DNA from: Breviolum minutum Mf 1.05b.01
Lineage: Eukaryota > Sar > Dinophyceae > Suessiales > Symbiodiniaceae
Length of the DNA stretch: 64,000 nucleotides
Direction: 5' to 3'
Assembly (NCBI GenBank): GCA_000507305.1
Contig: DF239087.1
Span: forward strand, 1-64,000
Part shown: positions 32,213-39,800 of the stretch, piece after piece
How the letters are laid out: each line of letters starts with the position of its first letter
Position numbering within the stretch: the stretch's first letter is position 1
The notes under the pieces: generated by a model
Database searches by the model: none
Told to the model about the DNA's origin: nothing
Seen by the model: the letters and a program-made list of their open reading frames with translations, nothing else
Position numbers and translations under genes: made by a program

Positions 32213-32896
32213 AAACGGTTCCCGTCAGCTACTTCACTCAGTGTACCCGTGGAGAAGAAATCCTTTTCCCTTTTGGTGGGATATGTGATCGTTCACGATC
32301 AGAGGGTGCAATATACAAATATCATTTGCGCCAAACATTTCAGGTACCTAAAATGGAGGTACTCACCTATCATCACCTATGTAAACTGTAATGTAAGGCT
32401 TGCGTAAGGGAAAGCCGACCCCGAAAAAGGTTCGGGAAAGCGTCCATTTTAGGTACCTGAATTTCTTGGTGATCTACAGTATGTTCATATTTTGGATCTA
32501 CCCTCCCCCAAGTAGCAGTGGCAAATTCAAGGGTTTGTTCCGGATTCCTGCACCTAAAAATCTTTCATGTCATGCCTGGTGGTGACGAGCCAGCATCCTG
32601 GTTGGGGGAAGGTAGATCCAATCCATATTGAATTCTCAAAAAGTAGGTGTCTTAGTCTCTTAACAGAGAAACAAAAACGTTAATATTTACTGGTTGGTGG
32701 TTTCAACCCATCTGAAAAACATTCGTCAAATTGGATCATCTCCCCAGGTGGGGGTGAAAATAAACCATGTTTGAAACCACCGCCTAGTTTACATGTGGAT
32801 TTTTTGTACGAAACGACTCCCTTAAACACCGCCTTCCGAAAAAAAAAGCAAATCACCAAGTAACACGACGATGGTTAGGAGTCCCGAGCGTGCCAT
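20458..32896 (-). CDS. Nuclear-encoded small thylakoid membrane protein, copy 2, with a LINE in intron 2
   Basis: Exons 32857-32896, 31062-31220 and 20458-20564 join to 101 codons plus TGA. Compared with copy 1, Met9 is Ile, the Ala run in exon 2 is one residue shorter and ALPASA is ALPAGA; the mature protein is the same. All donors are GT here (exon 1 donor CTTG|GTGATT, where copy 1 has GA). Intron 1 is 1636 bases. Intron 2 is 10,497 bases because it contains the methyltransferase LINE in the opposite orientation plus a 110-bp inverted-repeat element. The intact reading frame and conserved splice sites argue for a functional gene, provided the giant intron is still spliced. The role is probably in the thylakoid membrane; a PetL assignment is tentative, and PsbJ-like or another small photosystem subunit cannot be excluded. 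Confidence 0.78.
20977..25533 (+). CDS. LINE ORF1: C5 cytosine DNA methyltransferase fused to coiled-coil ORF1p-like region
   Basis: 1518 codons. C5-methyltransferase motifs appear in order: I GELCSGGFAGW (139-149), IV FSPPCQPWS with catalytic Cys234, VI AIEQVA with Glu272, VIII PQNRERLLLVMV (310-321), and X GNGITSAHAIFA (468-479). All catalytic positions look intact, so it may methylate DNA, in such elements probably CG sites. The middle, about 500-1330, is unrecognised; it has an IQ-like stretch, AAIKIQQVMRRKK, from 949. Residues about 1340-1365 contain two DPWL repeats (NDPWLQDKHDPWLKYK). About 1386-1475 is heptad-like coiled coil, then a basic PKGKGKSQ and an acidic end, as in LINE ORF1 proteins that bind element RNA. 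The start is the first ATG in the open frame; 20 codons upstream are also open. The stop TGA is followed in frame by ORF2. Confidence 0.93.
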   Translation: MLQYHVPLHCQIDHYLHQYGNQPFVCYCDSGFVSYHLHVKHVLQRGDNQTDLAVGILPSLNDLGVPKDCQCEKKFFEATLCIRNFEWERVANKTATLTVYNVGVTFDDDIPRIDASGHYAIVVPDDVARIHSPHVVHMGELCSGGFAGWVHAQSVCCCFNVNIKSIFAVEIDHQICDIYCKTWERAVKIDSLENFFRRLPSNKYPIFATDIEQGWWISCMANKAIDILAFSPPCQPWSDAGLCRGLNSHDGWVMISGLVVASMLRVRTIAIEQVASIRRHIHWRLLLQVIAKCGFRIIEERVVNMSTISPQNRERLLLVMVRNDESFQTCDRKCEFPSIGLQSLVAFQAFQNDLGSFEEYVKISQTVLEKYLDHRYLPTMKSDKKRKVDVMTYRIRQPNDSVGCIMASYGSQHEFSEENLLTKGLFGSLLQDGDRVRFFSGAEVLILMMPCQTVFLPKDRKLHMKIVGNGITSAHAIFALSFAIRALGFCDSPCADPTQMVLETLKRRMHFGNISIQEFADGWRICKKNEAVIDIPMNIDISDTIRDDRFQKVKIFSGQWSLLGFTEPFIDARDVIRSLGMKDDFITRVYQTSDALIVQVKQPMVLPLLQIKWGNVNSEFIMVLIQGKFVLLRRTHEMTVEDLLDYLIHQGVTRRDKSIVANMAGVHLGLHEKPSSLIMIVSSHGTHKSCWEGELPKFVTSSGNIFVKCFRKDALRLVLCFNIRGVTDFCAMFGWFVQVEHECDLFTKVSFVRRTQNFVITTEVFQSMLALWIVPLLMPSSQIASDDNVMITVKFYGLQVWQGYLSRHSTVGDINLPWNRAVKAFGVECPIRCVILGKHCSDEFRLHEYFDEHVSNIRLHWILPSHGGGAKDDQKFVAVNKLASTLLARGIAVADTAEYAQKVASSVSSGKLLHELSVYEKTKGWEKLKDWLKGLGMPVPNANPSIEKAAIKIQQVMRRKKVHHEQNVKSDDFQICPDHFRKHDGTPALVLNSLLGAKTGVILLDPEEAKSWISKPAPIVSDSLACIVVGHQCPCEDKMKCRRIALPVHDKLGQPSVIAGCLHQLGDKDIELPKDHVSKVVVTRSTICGFTIFRDECDEHLWDRVLESPVKSVFKLLSTDLLDDFIVASPWGRSWKNDRVVCAPSEAMSFQFHARIREDCLKSVMSASGLGPIYVTPKDENKGLLKGWAVVWMKGSKKDVLILVTSNDIQHHGVVRTAKGFGVRVEQKDFEDCFKTLRPNDRVPTSIPATHLCKLQPLPVGMTAEAVENFTKEQGWPTRALKAIGHDTWMVASEAKCDKTWLRLNEQVVLVKPIQQSSQQSKPIVLAGTSPGISAKDQEPSRANDPWLQDKHDPWLKYKQTSSHHSSLQSSANVSGTHQLTMQDPSLAKKLHEQDTHIKSLQQTVDELKVMQQKAEDNSVSMQQDMDSKFQKIRSDVSSQMQVLSNSFQHSLTSALAKQDKQINNGFDEIKALLASNMAESSAKKQKLLPKGKGKSQEVANPDDDEDAVMGASPLKAT
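25648..30003 (+). CDS. LINE ORF2: APE endonuclease, reverse transcriptase, CCHC knuckle, RNase H
   Basis: 1451 codons from ATG 25648 (MSSYAFLLGTRVGEAGHPGP); the frame is open back to the ORF1 stop, so upstream residues could be included by readthrough. APE endonuclease: Glu in CYCLAET, GGDFNVRPE near 188, and DKHAPLL as the final His motif. Reverse transcriptase: KPNKSTGYDGW, RPITILGQLYRL, motif A VLDLIKAFN (Asp476), motif B GVPEGDAM (532), motif C YADNW (567-571) with Asn where most enzymes have the second Asp. Zinc knuckle: CRFCGEMDTKQHRLLGC (894-910). RNase H: FFTDGS (Asp980), GELAAF, VVYTDAS, FVADEAA. It would nick target DNA and copy the element RNA in place. A single N at 26558 (codon 304) lies in a short endonuclease-RT linker and may mark missing sequence. 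Confidence 0.95.
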   Translation: MSSYAFLLGTRVGEAGHPGPSEYHDSQYHCDEIKVAIVNPTAIFNKLDDVLAIGASCYCLAETSATSAIQKTVSFEASKKGFTPFWGPPVQSRQYIEYDKPTFRGDSIGTCCLTNLPSRSCPISFTPDIVESCRVNSCIVRMGAIDVLVVSVYGLTGASPEHKRANDYLLASIHEYISSCKLPALIGGDFNVRPETLQSWSLFKDMGYIDAFDLHCSRWGCELPPTCNNKTRNDTLLIPKCLQKEVISVQVLQDCHFDKHAPLLVTFNVLCERPFSMKWKMPRSWKNLNIPRVLVQGHYEKMAXTSDNEWQDILEILDSLDDTDDIMDIKLDDPDLWYRTVQKLKPNKSTGYDGWSAEDLQLLPYSAIVHLCQISQRLWDGGFSVPYMQARTVLLAKIELVQHMGHCRPITILGQLYRLTTKLIADQILRRWAYTMPSNISGGLPGRGSRLLMYAHQANIESAISLQSNLGGFVLDLIKAFNCIPRRPLAHMMIKKGIPIKIIKFWMSSLHNMSRLSQVGDNLGRPTFSTTGVPEGDAMSVCGMICLASCFHDYVASNLHEIVVNIYADNWGWATPRPGINFHALKLTMQFVTSIRMVIDFNKSWAWAVGKNFKESLKSLQLLFPDGLTDIQIVEDAKELGVGVKYNRKIRLGTIKEKFQKAQKSIAKIHWIPTTGDTKAKLIRAVWQKALYGLEGLGIGQSHFTKLRRAATNAILGYHKMASSWIACSFLQRQLQDPQLFALVEAVCLLRQMFDYDLDVANSIVENAYKLKDCPPKQSWGPASTLAVYFHRCGIRIDDQNHIVGKKGQMISVNSASCKDIKNFLTDRWCEHVIEQSQGRNGVPEHFVFHRQVTLAALEQFEDKDKHGLYLNITGGFQSGKTKHMCNNQDDDRCRFCGEMDTKQHRLLGCSHFNALRRQHARAVEILTSEHRDWLWIPIAYEHDLTSLFAIVMQSKPQITLTDINQWNIPGDVTLRFFTDGSCLHSNDAQARRAGFSIILDTSYSDQQRLEELEQFANCGCIPESFKVVTTSHVSGPQNAARGELAAFTTLLKTLEEFDRLQQPHVVYTDASYVMGIPNKWSSFRVDNKRHKTQNMDLIQEVERLHSMEKHYTRKIKAHQSINLHDNLMDSWLKLGNFVADEAAKASLSKEDPGVIVLSTQIMNHNKKQKDDLICVYKYMVAYNRISQFETQGNSGQNNGTQNDIDHSQNTKTRNMMSYKMILENWTVPMAVPIPEEPITLEIAQCCSWGASVAYHAYSWIQTIRWPDNLDPCQHDHGITYLEMLVNFHLVTGVDIPVTVNRKGSVVKWVDFRSPQALILPKRSRSAIAQSVVLAAIVQQLEQAIPKKLFPIPKKIGIKTLSHLGHYDLQKRTGFVKRPQLLFQKETMEVVDAYLNDCRNQNNFNLPLLVNRYIQELPRPIRCDVPSNVVDIQPGAVPYHRKKLKKNTKNA
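30004..31061. other. LINE 3' flank and remaining intron 2 sequence
   Basis: After the ORF2 stop there is a plus-strand frame at 30169-30516 that lacks an early ATG and resembles no known protein; I read it as LINE 3' UTR or decayed sequence. A 110-bp inverted-repeat element is at 30651-30760. Near 30970-31030 short blocks (GGAAGATGTGT, CCATGATTATGGGGGG) match the copy 1 intron close to exon 2, so this part is original intron. Confidence 0.6.
30651..30760. repeat. 110-bp inverted-repeat MITE, copy 1 (family A)
   Basis: The ends are CCCTAAGGATCCAATCACCT and AGGTGATTGGATCCCTAGGG, near-perfect inverted copies. It is flanked by ATA on both sides (GTTATA before, ATAGTT after), suggesting a 3-base target duplication. 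A second copy of the same length is at 60812-60921 in the opposite orientation. Confidence 0.85.
32169..32213. repeat. (ATC)n microsatellite
   Basis: About 15 units of ATC/CAT in intron 1 of copy 2 of the thylakoid-protein gene. Confidence 0.9.
32690..32787. repeat. Family B inverted-repeat MITE (representative copy)
   Basis: About 100-110 bases with ends CTGGTTGGTGGTTTCAACC and TTTGAAACCACCGCCTAG and a conserved body (CATCTGAAAAA..., GTCAAATTGGATCAT, CCCCAGGTGGGGGTGAAAATA). Other copies: 11727-11832, 36331-36435, 41791-41888, 48057-48164, 49950-50045 (divergent), 50489-50597, 53325-53430, 55366-55473, 62655-62746; partial ones near 34186-34258 and 58815-58855. All read in the same orientation. 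The small size, shared ends and lack of coding capacity fit a non-autonomous DNA transposon. Confidence 0.85.
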
Positions 32897-33568
32897 GATT
32901 CGCCAAAAAAAGTGTTGAACACTTATGTCCCGTGGACCCGCGGTACTGAGCCAGAGCTTGCTGCGGTTCACGATGGATCGTCCCAAGAGTTTTCAAGTGG
33001 AGAAATGGTCCAAAGAGTTCATTAATCTTGGTAAAGTTTTAAAGAAAAGCAAGAAAAAACATTTTGGGCTAGATCTCAAAAAACGAAACAATTGTCATCT
33101 AACCAAATTTTTGAGGAACTGTCATTGGGGGTGCAAGTGACTTAAAGGGACGTTCATCCAACTGAATAATGGCTTGGTGACCATACTTTTGAACTGACGG
33201 CATCCTCACGACGTTGTGGAATAGGTCATGAGCTGGAAAAATGATCCTGAATTGATGGGTTTTCACCATGAACAAGTCACAGCTTGTATGGTGTTTACTG
33301 GGATATTTGAGTAAGTCGGTCCATTGCTACGTAAGATATCCTATGTTTGATTGGTGGCAGGCAAATGCCTTTAACCTCTCACGATTAAGGGTGTTTTTTT
33401 CAATTGAAATGCAATAGCCCAAGCAAAATGAAGGCTGGATACGTTGCAAGGGGATGAAGCAACATCTTTCAGACCCACGTCATCTCCGATGAAACTATGA
33501 TAATTCAATATTCTGGATTGGTGAGGGCACTTTGGTGAAGACTGGTTAGGATTTCCTATATTTTTTTC
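32897..33568. other. Upstream region of thylakoid-protein gene copy 2
   Basis: Contains the presumed promoter and 5' leader of copy 2 (minus strand). A short block, CTTGCTGCGG, is shared with the upstream region of copy 1 (about 18979-18988) and may be a conserved leader or promoter element. A minus-strand ORF fragment at 33371-33560 may be a terminal exon of the next gene, but no splice phase fits well. Confidence 0.4.
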
Positions 33569-34870
33569 TGAAACTATGCCATTGAAGAATGGGACATTTT
33601 GGGGTGCCACAATGAAGATGAGATCTGACTCTTGCCTGGAAAAGAGCAACCCAGAAAAAATATGGACTCGTCAATTCGACAAGCTTGCCAACGACCCCTT
33701 GATTAAGAAGCTTCAAATGACTTCAAACTACTTCACAAACAACAAGTGTCAGGAAAGGGTATTTTGAAAGGGACCCAAGACTAATGTTTTTTTTCTGGAA
33801 CCTGTCATGACCCTTATTATCCGTTCTCATTCTTTTATACTATATTTTTTGGTTTCACATCTATGGCAATCTATGGCATCATTTCCACTCACTTTTCATT
33901 GAAACCCTGATGATTGAAGGGTGTTGCTGTTGCAGGCCCATTCCTGCCACCTTAAACAGATCTCTTCAGGCCTCAAATGCACCGAAGGCAAACTGCATTG
34001 CGAAAAACTGGAGGCCCAACATGTCCTGTGGCCAAGATGCGAGGATGTGAAGATATGAAGTTTATATGGGTGTTTCCTTAAATGGTGGTACCCCCAAGTC
34101 ATCAATTTTAATAGGGTTTTCCATATAAACCATCAATTTTGAGGTACCACCATTTTTGGAAACCCCCATATGGGTATCTATAGTTGGTGGTTCTGCCGCC
34201 CATTTCGAAAAAAATCATCAAATTGGATCATTTCATCAAGTAGGGGTGAACATGATACTGTTGATGGAAGAAATCCTGCACCACCTGGAATGCATAAAAC
34301 CCTGTAAATAACGGGATAAACTAGCAACCTCAACTGGTGAGCGCCGGCTTTCTTCCATCAACAGTATGAATTATAGTTGAAACCAGCACCTACACTATTG
34401 GTCTGGCGTCAACTCTTCCCTTGAAAAACAAACCATTTTTTGGGGTTCCATTCATTCCACTTCTCCGGTTTATATCTTGATTACCGACGTGTACCCCATG
34501 AACTGCAAAAAAGTAATATAAGTCAATGATACCCAAACCATTCATTTGGCATAAACTACCATAGCACCATCAAACAAGTCCTTGCTTATGCACTTATTTC
34601 TAAACACAACTCATCTAACATACAAACATCAACAAATCTATCAATCATAATCATATCCTATTTAATGTATATACAAATAGAAGTTATATATAAGCTGTTG
34701 AAACAAATCTATCAAATATTTACACTTATCTATCAACTCGTTCAAACACTTAAAACCTTGATTAATATGTTTGTTCTTCAGATCACCAAAGTCCACAACC
34801 CCCTCCTCAACAAGGCGCAGAGTCCAGGTAGTTGTTCCAAAGCTCCTTGTCCCGGCCTTACAGCTGTTAG
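33569..34870 (-). CDS. Candidate exons of a small membrane-protein gene, incomplete
   Basis: Three phase-compatible exons: 34787-34870 (acceptor after CCTTTGCAG, donor GTGATC), 33983-34025 (acceptor after TTGGCCACAG, donor GTGCAT) and 33569-33624 (acceptor after GAGTCAG). The last two join to a hydrophobic stretch, DMLGLQFFAMQFAFD then LIFIVAPQNVPFFNGIVS, which would suit a membrane segment. Codon third positions are C/G-rich as in other exons here. Other frames of the same exons are also open, so the reading is not unique. The 3' end and first exon are not found; a hydrophobic ATG-starting frame at 35837 (MVAFAPLVTFFSLLRVAE) could be a 5' exon. Function unknown. Confidence 0.3.
34255..34368. 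repeat. Family D inverted-repeat MITE (representative copy)
   Basis: Ends ATACTGTTGATGG and CCATCAACAGTAT are inverted copies; the body contains CACCTGGAATGC, AACCCTGTAAATAACGGGAT and AAACTA. Related copies: 13809-13925, about 38953-39062, 42035-42136, about 45834-45945 and 49660-49743. Confidence 0.8.
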
Positions 34871-36858
34871 CTGCAAAGGCACCTAGCGATGCTGGTGGAG
34901 ATAACCGATAAAATGGTGGCCCCGGATCCAGTTATGAATGGAGTTGGAACGTACAAATGGCCGAAAATAACTGGGTGACTGGGATTATAACTTATCAACT
35001 CTAGAAAATGGAGTTATATCACCCTACTAATAGCTGGTAACTACGAAGTTTTGTGCCCTCCCTGAAACTAAGAGCAAAAAAACCCTTGATTTTGGAAGCT
35101 GTTGGAAGATGATTCATTTCCTTCTGGGGCAAAAGGCCCAATTTTTTTCGGGGTTTCAGGGAGTGTAGTCATTGAATGATATTGTGTCAAAGTTTTAAGG
35201 TAAACATGATAAACAAAAACAACTTTTGAAACCACGCAAAAGAGATTTGCAGGTTTCAATTTGCAGGTGTTTGTTGGCTACAACATGACATGGAAGGTTT
35301 GATAATATGATTTGGCCATATTGTGCTACATTTACCATAAAAATCAACCAAATTTAGGTAAATATATCATACATGGATCCTATGGGGTATATTCTAGTTC
35401 ACTACGAATACTAGCCGTCCCACTCTTACTATTCTACTATCAATTCCACAACTACCCACTCTACCACCACCGGAGGGGTAGCAAGTAGCACAATTGGCTA
35501 GGGGCGGATAGCGGAGAATACTCTACAGTATATGTATATACGTACATAGATATGTATACATATATATATATAATATACATATTGTATATCTTGCAGGTGT
35601 ACATATAATTTCAAAATATACATGTGTATATATATATATACAAAAAATATATATCATGCTTAAATATCTTTGATTGCAATTGAAACCCATCTTACTGATA
35701 TGAGTACTCATTACAGGCAGCCACCAAGTGAGATCCATTTTTTTCTTCTGTTGATTTCTTCGCCCCTGGCTGAAACTGTCGCATTCAGCGACACGCAAGA
35801 GCGAAAAAAACGTGACGAGCGGCGCAAACGCAACCATGGTCAAGGCCCTAAAAGCTCTGCTCCCATTCGGGAGATCTAAACATCAAAACTTGAAGGAAAT
35901 TGATGTAAGGCCATTTTTTGGGGGGGATTGCCTTGCTAAACCACCATTTCAGGTGACCTTGGCTCAGGTCGTTCTAAATTGCCCAGATTGATATCAGATT
36001 GATGGAATTTTCAGATTAGAATGCTTAGGCACTCATTCAAATTTCAATGCCATTTTCACCTTCACCAAAGAGTTACCAATCGGAAGTGTTCGTTTACTCA
36101 GCTCCAAAAGAAGATATACAGAAACCTGATCATAGCTGAAAACATCAGTTTCTTCACATGGCACCAGCATAGAATTTGCCTTCTTAAACTTAAACTTCCG
36201 CAGCATTCCTTCAAGTCAAATTTCGGAAGCCTCCAGCCTCTGAAGCCACCGACTCTGTTCACTCAACGTTTGAGTTGTCTTTCGTTCAAGAACCCAGGGC
36301 AACACCAGGCATCACTTTGGAAGTACTTTACTGGTTGGTGGTTGAACCAACCCATCTGAAAAATATGACAGTCAAATTGGAAATCTTCCCCAAAATAGGG
36401 GTGAAAATTAAAACATGTTTGGAAGCACCACCTAGTTTAGCAACTGTGATTCATTACAACCATGAAATGACACCATCAAGTAGATGGATTCTCAAATAGT
36501 TTTTCATCATAGCCTTCCACAAAACTTGAGACTGGCAATCACCATATACTTTCAGCCTAAGTGTAGATAGGAAAAATACATAACATGCAGTTTTGTTACA
36601 CTATTGAAACAATCAATCAATCGAATAACGGAAGCATCTTCAATTCGAAGCATGCCTCCAGTAACAGTACGAAGTAAATATTATTATTACAGTAATAGAG
36701 ATCCCTAACAATATAATTCTGGTGTTGACTGGTATCCTGGCGCAACAAACCATCCCAACCTATATCGACATATATCATATAATACTATAGACATAACTAT
36801 GGACAAGCATCCAAAATGAGCAATTCAACGGCCTTTTGTTCCACTGTGTCCTGAGAAA
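34871..36858. other. Repeat-rich spacer with weak coding signals
   Basis: Holds a family C element (about 35050-35170), a family E palindrome (about 35328-35383), a (TA)-rich stretch (35521-35660) and a family B element (36331-36435). Two short frames might be exons: minus strand 35837 downward (signal-peptide-like start) and plus strand around 36216-36310 (PPASEATDSVHSTF, ending before GTACTT). Neither can be linked to a gene. Confidence 0.4.
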
Positions 36859-39800
36859 TCAATTCCTACCGGTGCGGTGATAGGCACCACGCATATCAAC
36901 TCCAGCCTGCGGATCCAAAGATTTGGTCAAATCCAAGTGGATTAAAATCAAGGTTTCCACAACAGGCCGGTGCTTAGTAGGGAATGACCCACCCCCGATT
37001 TGGGAATGAACCTCAAGATAGGTATAAGGGAATTCATTCCCTCATTCCTTACTGAGCACGAGCCAAACAATAATAATAATAATGATAGTGCTCTAGTATT
37101 TTTTATCCTTGATATATCTTGAAGATCATCTGATATGTATCAGCTATAATTAGATAAACAGTAAATGAAAAGTAGATGGAACAGTCCCTACATATTGGTT
37201 TATAAGGACCCTTCACTAACCTAACTTTTGGTATCTGTGCCATCCAATTTGACCTTAAGGTAATCATAGTTCATCATTGTTTGCTGATCCAAAGATCTTG
37301 GACACTCTTGATCCTAGATTGATTCGAATTGGAATTTTCTATCCCGAATACTCCTAATATTCTCAAACCATGAGTCGCACCTGCACCCTAGAAATTTTAC
37401 GTGGATACCCCAAATAGCCATATGTTTGCCAGAGTTACATTTTGCCAGACCATCATTTTCAGGACCCATATTAAATTTCCAGGGTATATACTTATTAACT
37501 TATTAGTCTTCAAGTTCTTTTTTGGTCAAAGAGTCCTTCACCACAATGAGAGTATTTTGGATAAGGCTGACAAATGAGAAGCAAACATGTGGATGCTTAT
37601 CCAAGGTCGGATTCTGACATGTAAGGAGAGATCCTTTAAACACTCTACGAATAGAGGGTTCATCCGGCTTTCTTCACCCAAACAACGACAACCAGGGTCC
37701 CTTCTTAGTCACTGCTCAATTGGAAAACTGTATTGAAGTTTCCAGGGATGTTTTGGAAGGCTAACGTCCACCAATCGCTGCCTTTTTCAGGCAGCACTCA
37801 CCAGAAATAGTTGGGTAAGTTGCGTCTTGCAAAATTTCATCCAGAAAGTTTAAGGATTATGAAAAAGCTGCCACCTTAATAAAGTACACTCGAGTAATCT
37901 AACACAGCAATGTAAAAATCCACCATGTTGATGATATTTTCCAAAAGAAAAACAATGAGGATTGTACCTTAAGTTACCGGAGGGTACAGGAGTGGATATT
38001 TATCTATAAAATTCAACGGTCACAACCTTACCCATCTGCGCATCCCATGCCATAGGCCCCCACGTCTAAAAGCTGTTGTTCCACACGATTCAATGCATCC
38101 TTGCGGGCGAACATGCGCGTTTTTTGCAGAGCTGCACATGTTTTTTTATGTTTTTTTTTGGGAAAAAGGATGATGAAAAGATGTGGGAATCACCTCTTGA
38201 AAATGAGTTGATATGTTTTCAAAAAGATGTGAGATAATCATATTAGTTTTATGGTCATACCCAAAAAACACCCCTGCTATACGGGTTCAAACCTCTCTAT
38301 TGGAGAGTCCCAGCCCAGCTGATTCTTATTCCGTCATGTTCCGAATATGTTTCTTATTATTCCTCACCGGTGTTTCGGTGGAAAGAGTATGCTACTTCTG
38401 AACTTCTGAACTAATTAGTCCAACAAAAACTTGAAAGGGTTGCGCTTGCTCCCTTACCCGAAAAGATCGAATCATCATCTTTCAATTCCTTCACTTCAAC
38501 CCCTATTTTCCTACAGGACCAGATTTGCTGTTTCTTTCAAGGAAGGGAAGCAACTGCCAGGTTTTCTTCCAATGAAGCTGATTCTTCAAGCAGATTGAAA
38601 CGATGGGGTAACAGCCGTAACAACCTTGATGCGATTTCTCGATGGGTGTAGAAGATATTGACTTTGCTCGAAAAAGGTTCCTCCAAGATCATAAGATCAT
38701 GTTTAAAGTCCATGGAACCAAGATGCAAATTATCATGATCGTTTACCTTCAGCCTTCCATTTTGGAGTGTCTCGCATGTCCGAAAAAAAACGTCCGCAGT
38801 TCGGATGAAGGCCTTTCATGGAATGCCTGCGAAAAAGCCTCCCTGATTTCATCTCTTTCGGTACAATAGATTCTTTTTTTGGAGGTTGGTATTCCCTTTG
38901 CCCATGTTGGAAACGGAGTAGGCCCCCCGTTTCCCTGAAAATGAATCAAGTCATACTGTTGATGGAAGAAATCCTCCACCACCTGGGATGGATGAAACCC
39001 TGTAACAATGATGGGATATTTACCATATCAACCGCTGCAGGATTTTTTCCTTCAAGTCATACCAGAAATTTGGAAGTTTCGCTACCAACTGGACCCTACT
39101 ACCCTAATACCACATTTTCTGGCACGGCGTTCCCACCTTGCCAATAATAACTCGATAACTCTCGGTGGCGGGCGCTTGCCTGGTCCCAGTTCGAAGAAAG
39201 TGAGGTGTGTTAAAACTTGAAGCCCCAATATACACCACTTACTCACTATACATTGTTTTGCTTATAAGATTTAGTATGATCCAGTTCCTAACCAAGTGCC
39301 TAACTTGCTGGGAGATCCTATTTCAACTATGTTCCTAGACTAGAGATCCAAAACTATACCTCCTGACACGTTTCTTGTCTTTGGCGTTGTTCATTTTGAT
39401 GTCCAAAAACCTACTTCCAAACTTCAGGGATGTGGATGTATGAAGTGATGCGTTATAAGATTCAACCTTCCTCCATTTCTCTTCAAAACAGTAGCTTCCC
39501 TTACTAAACTTTTTTTGGATGACAACTTATCACTATAATCTCGCTCTACTGAGCTGCTTGCAGATAGAATAAAATTCATAAGCTTCAATCCAGTGAAAAC
39601 GGAATTTATATGGCAGCTGCTGACGATAGACTTGTCAAGAAATCTTTTTGAGACGAGATCCTTGACCATGTATCCTTACCCCTCACATGTTTTGGAGTGA
39701 TTTTCTGGAAACCTGAACTGCTTCAAAATAAAAGTCCTTAGTACCCCTGAAGGAGGATGGTCATGCTGCTTGTGTTGTAAACAACGTTCATACTACATCA

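Noticed and set aside
38749..38982. Plus-strand exon reading of 38784-38869
   Set aside because: Splice-like signals exist on both strands, but only the minus-strand reading joins in phase with neighbouring exons.
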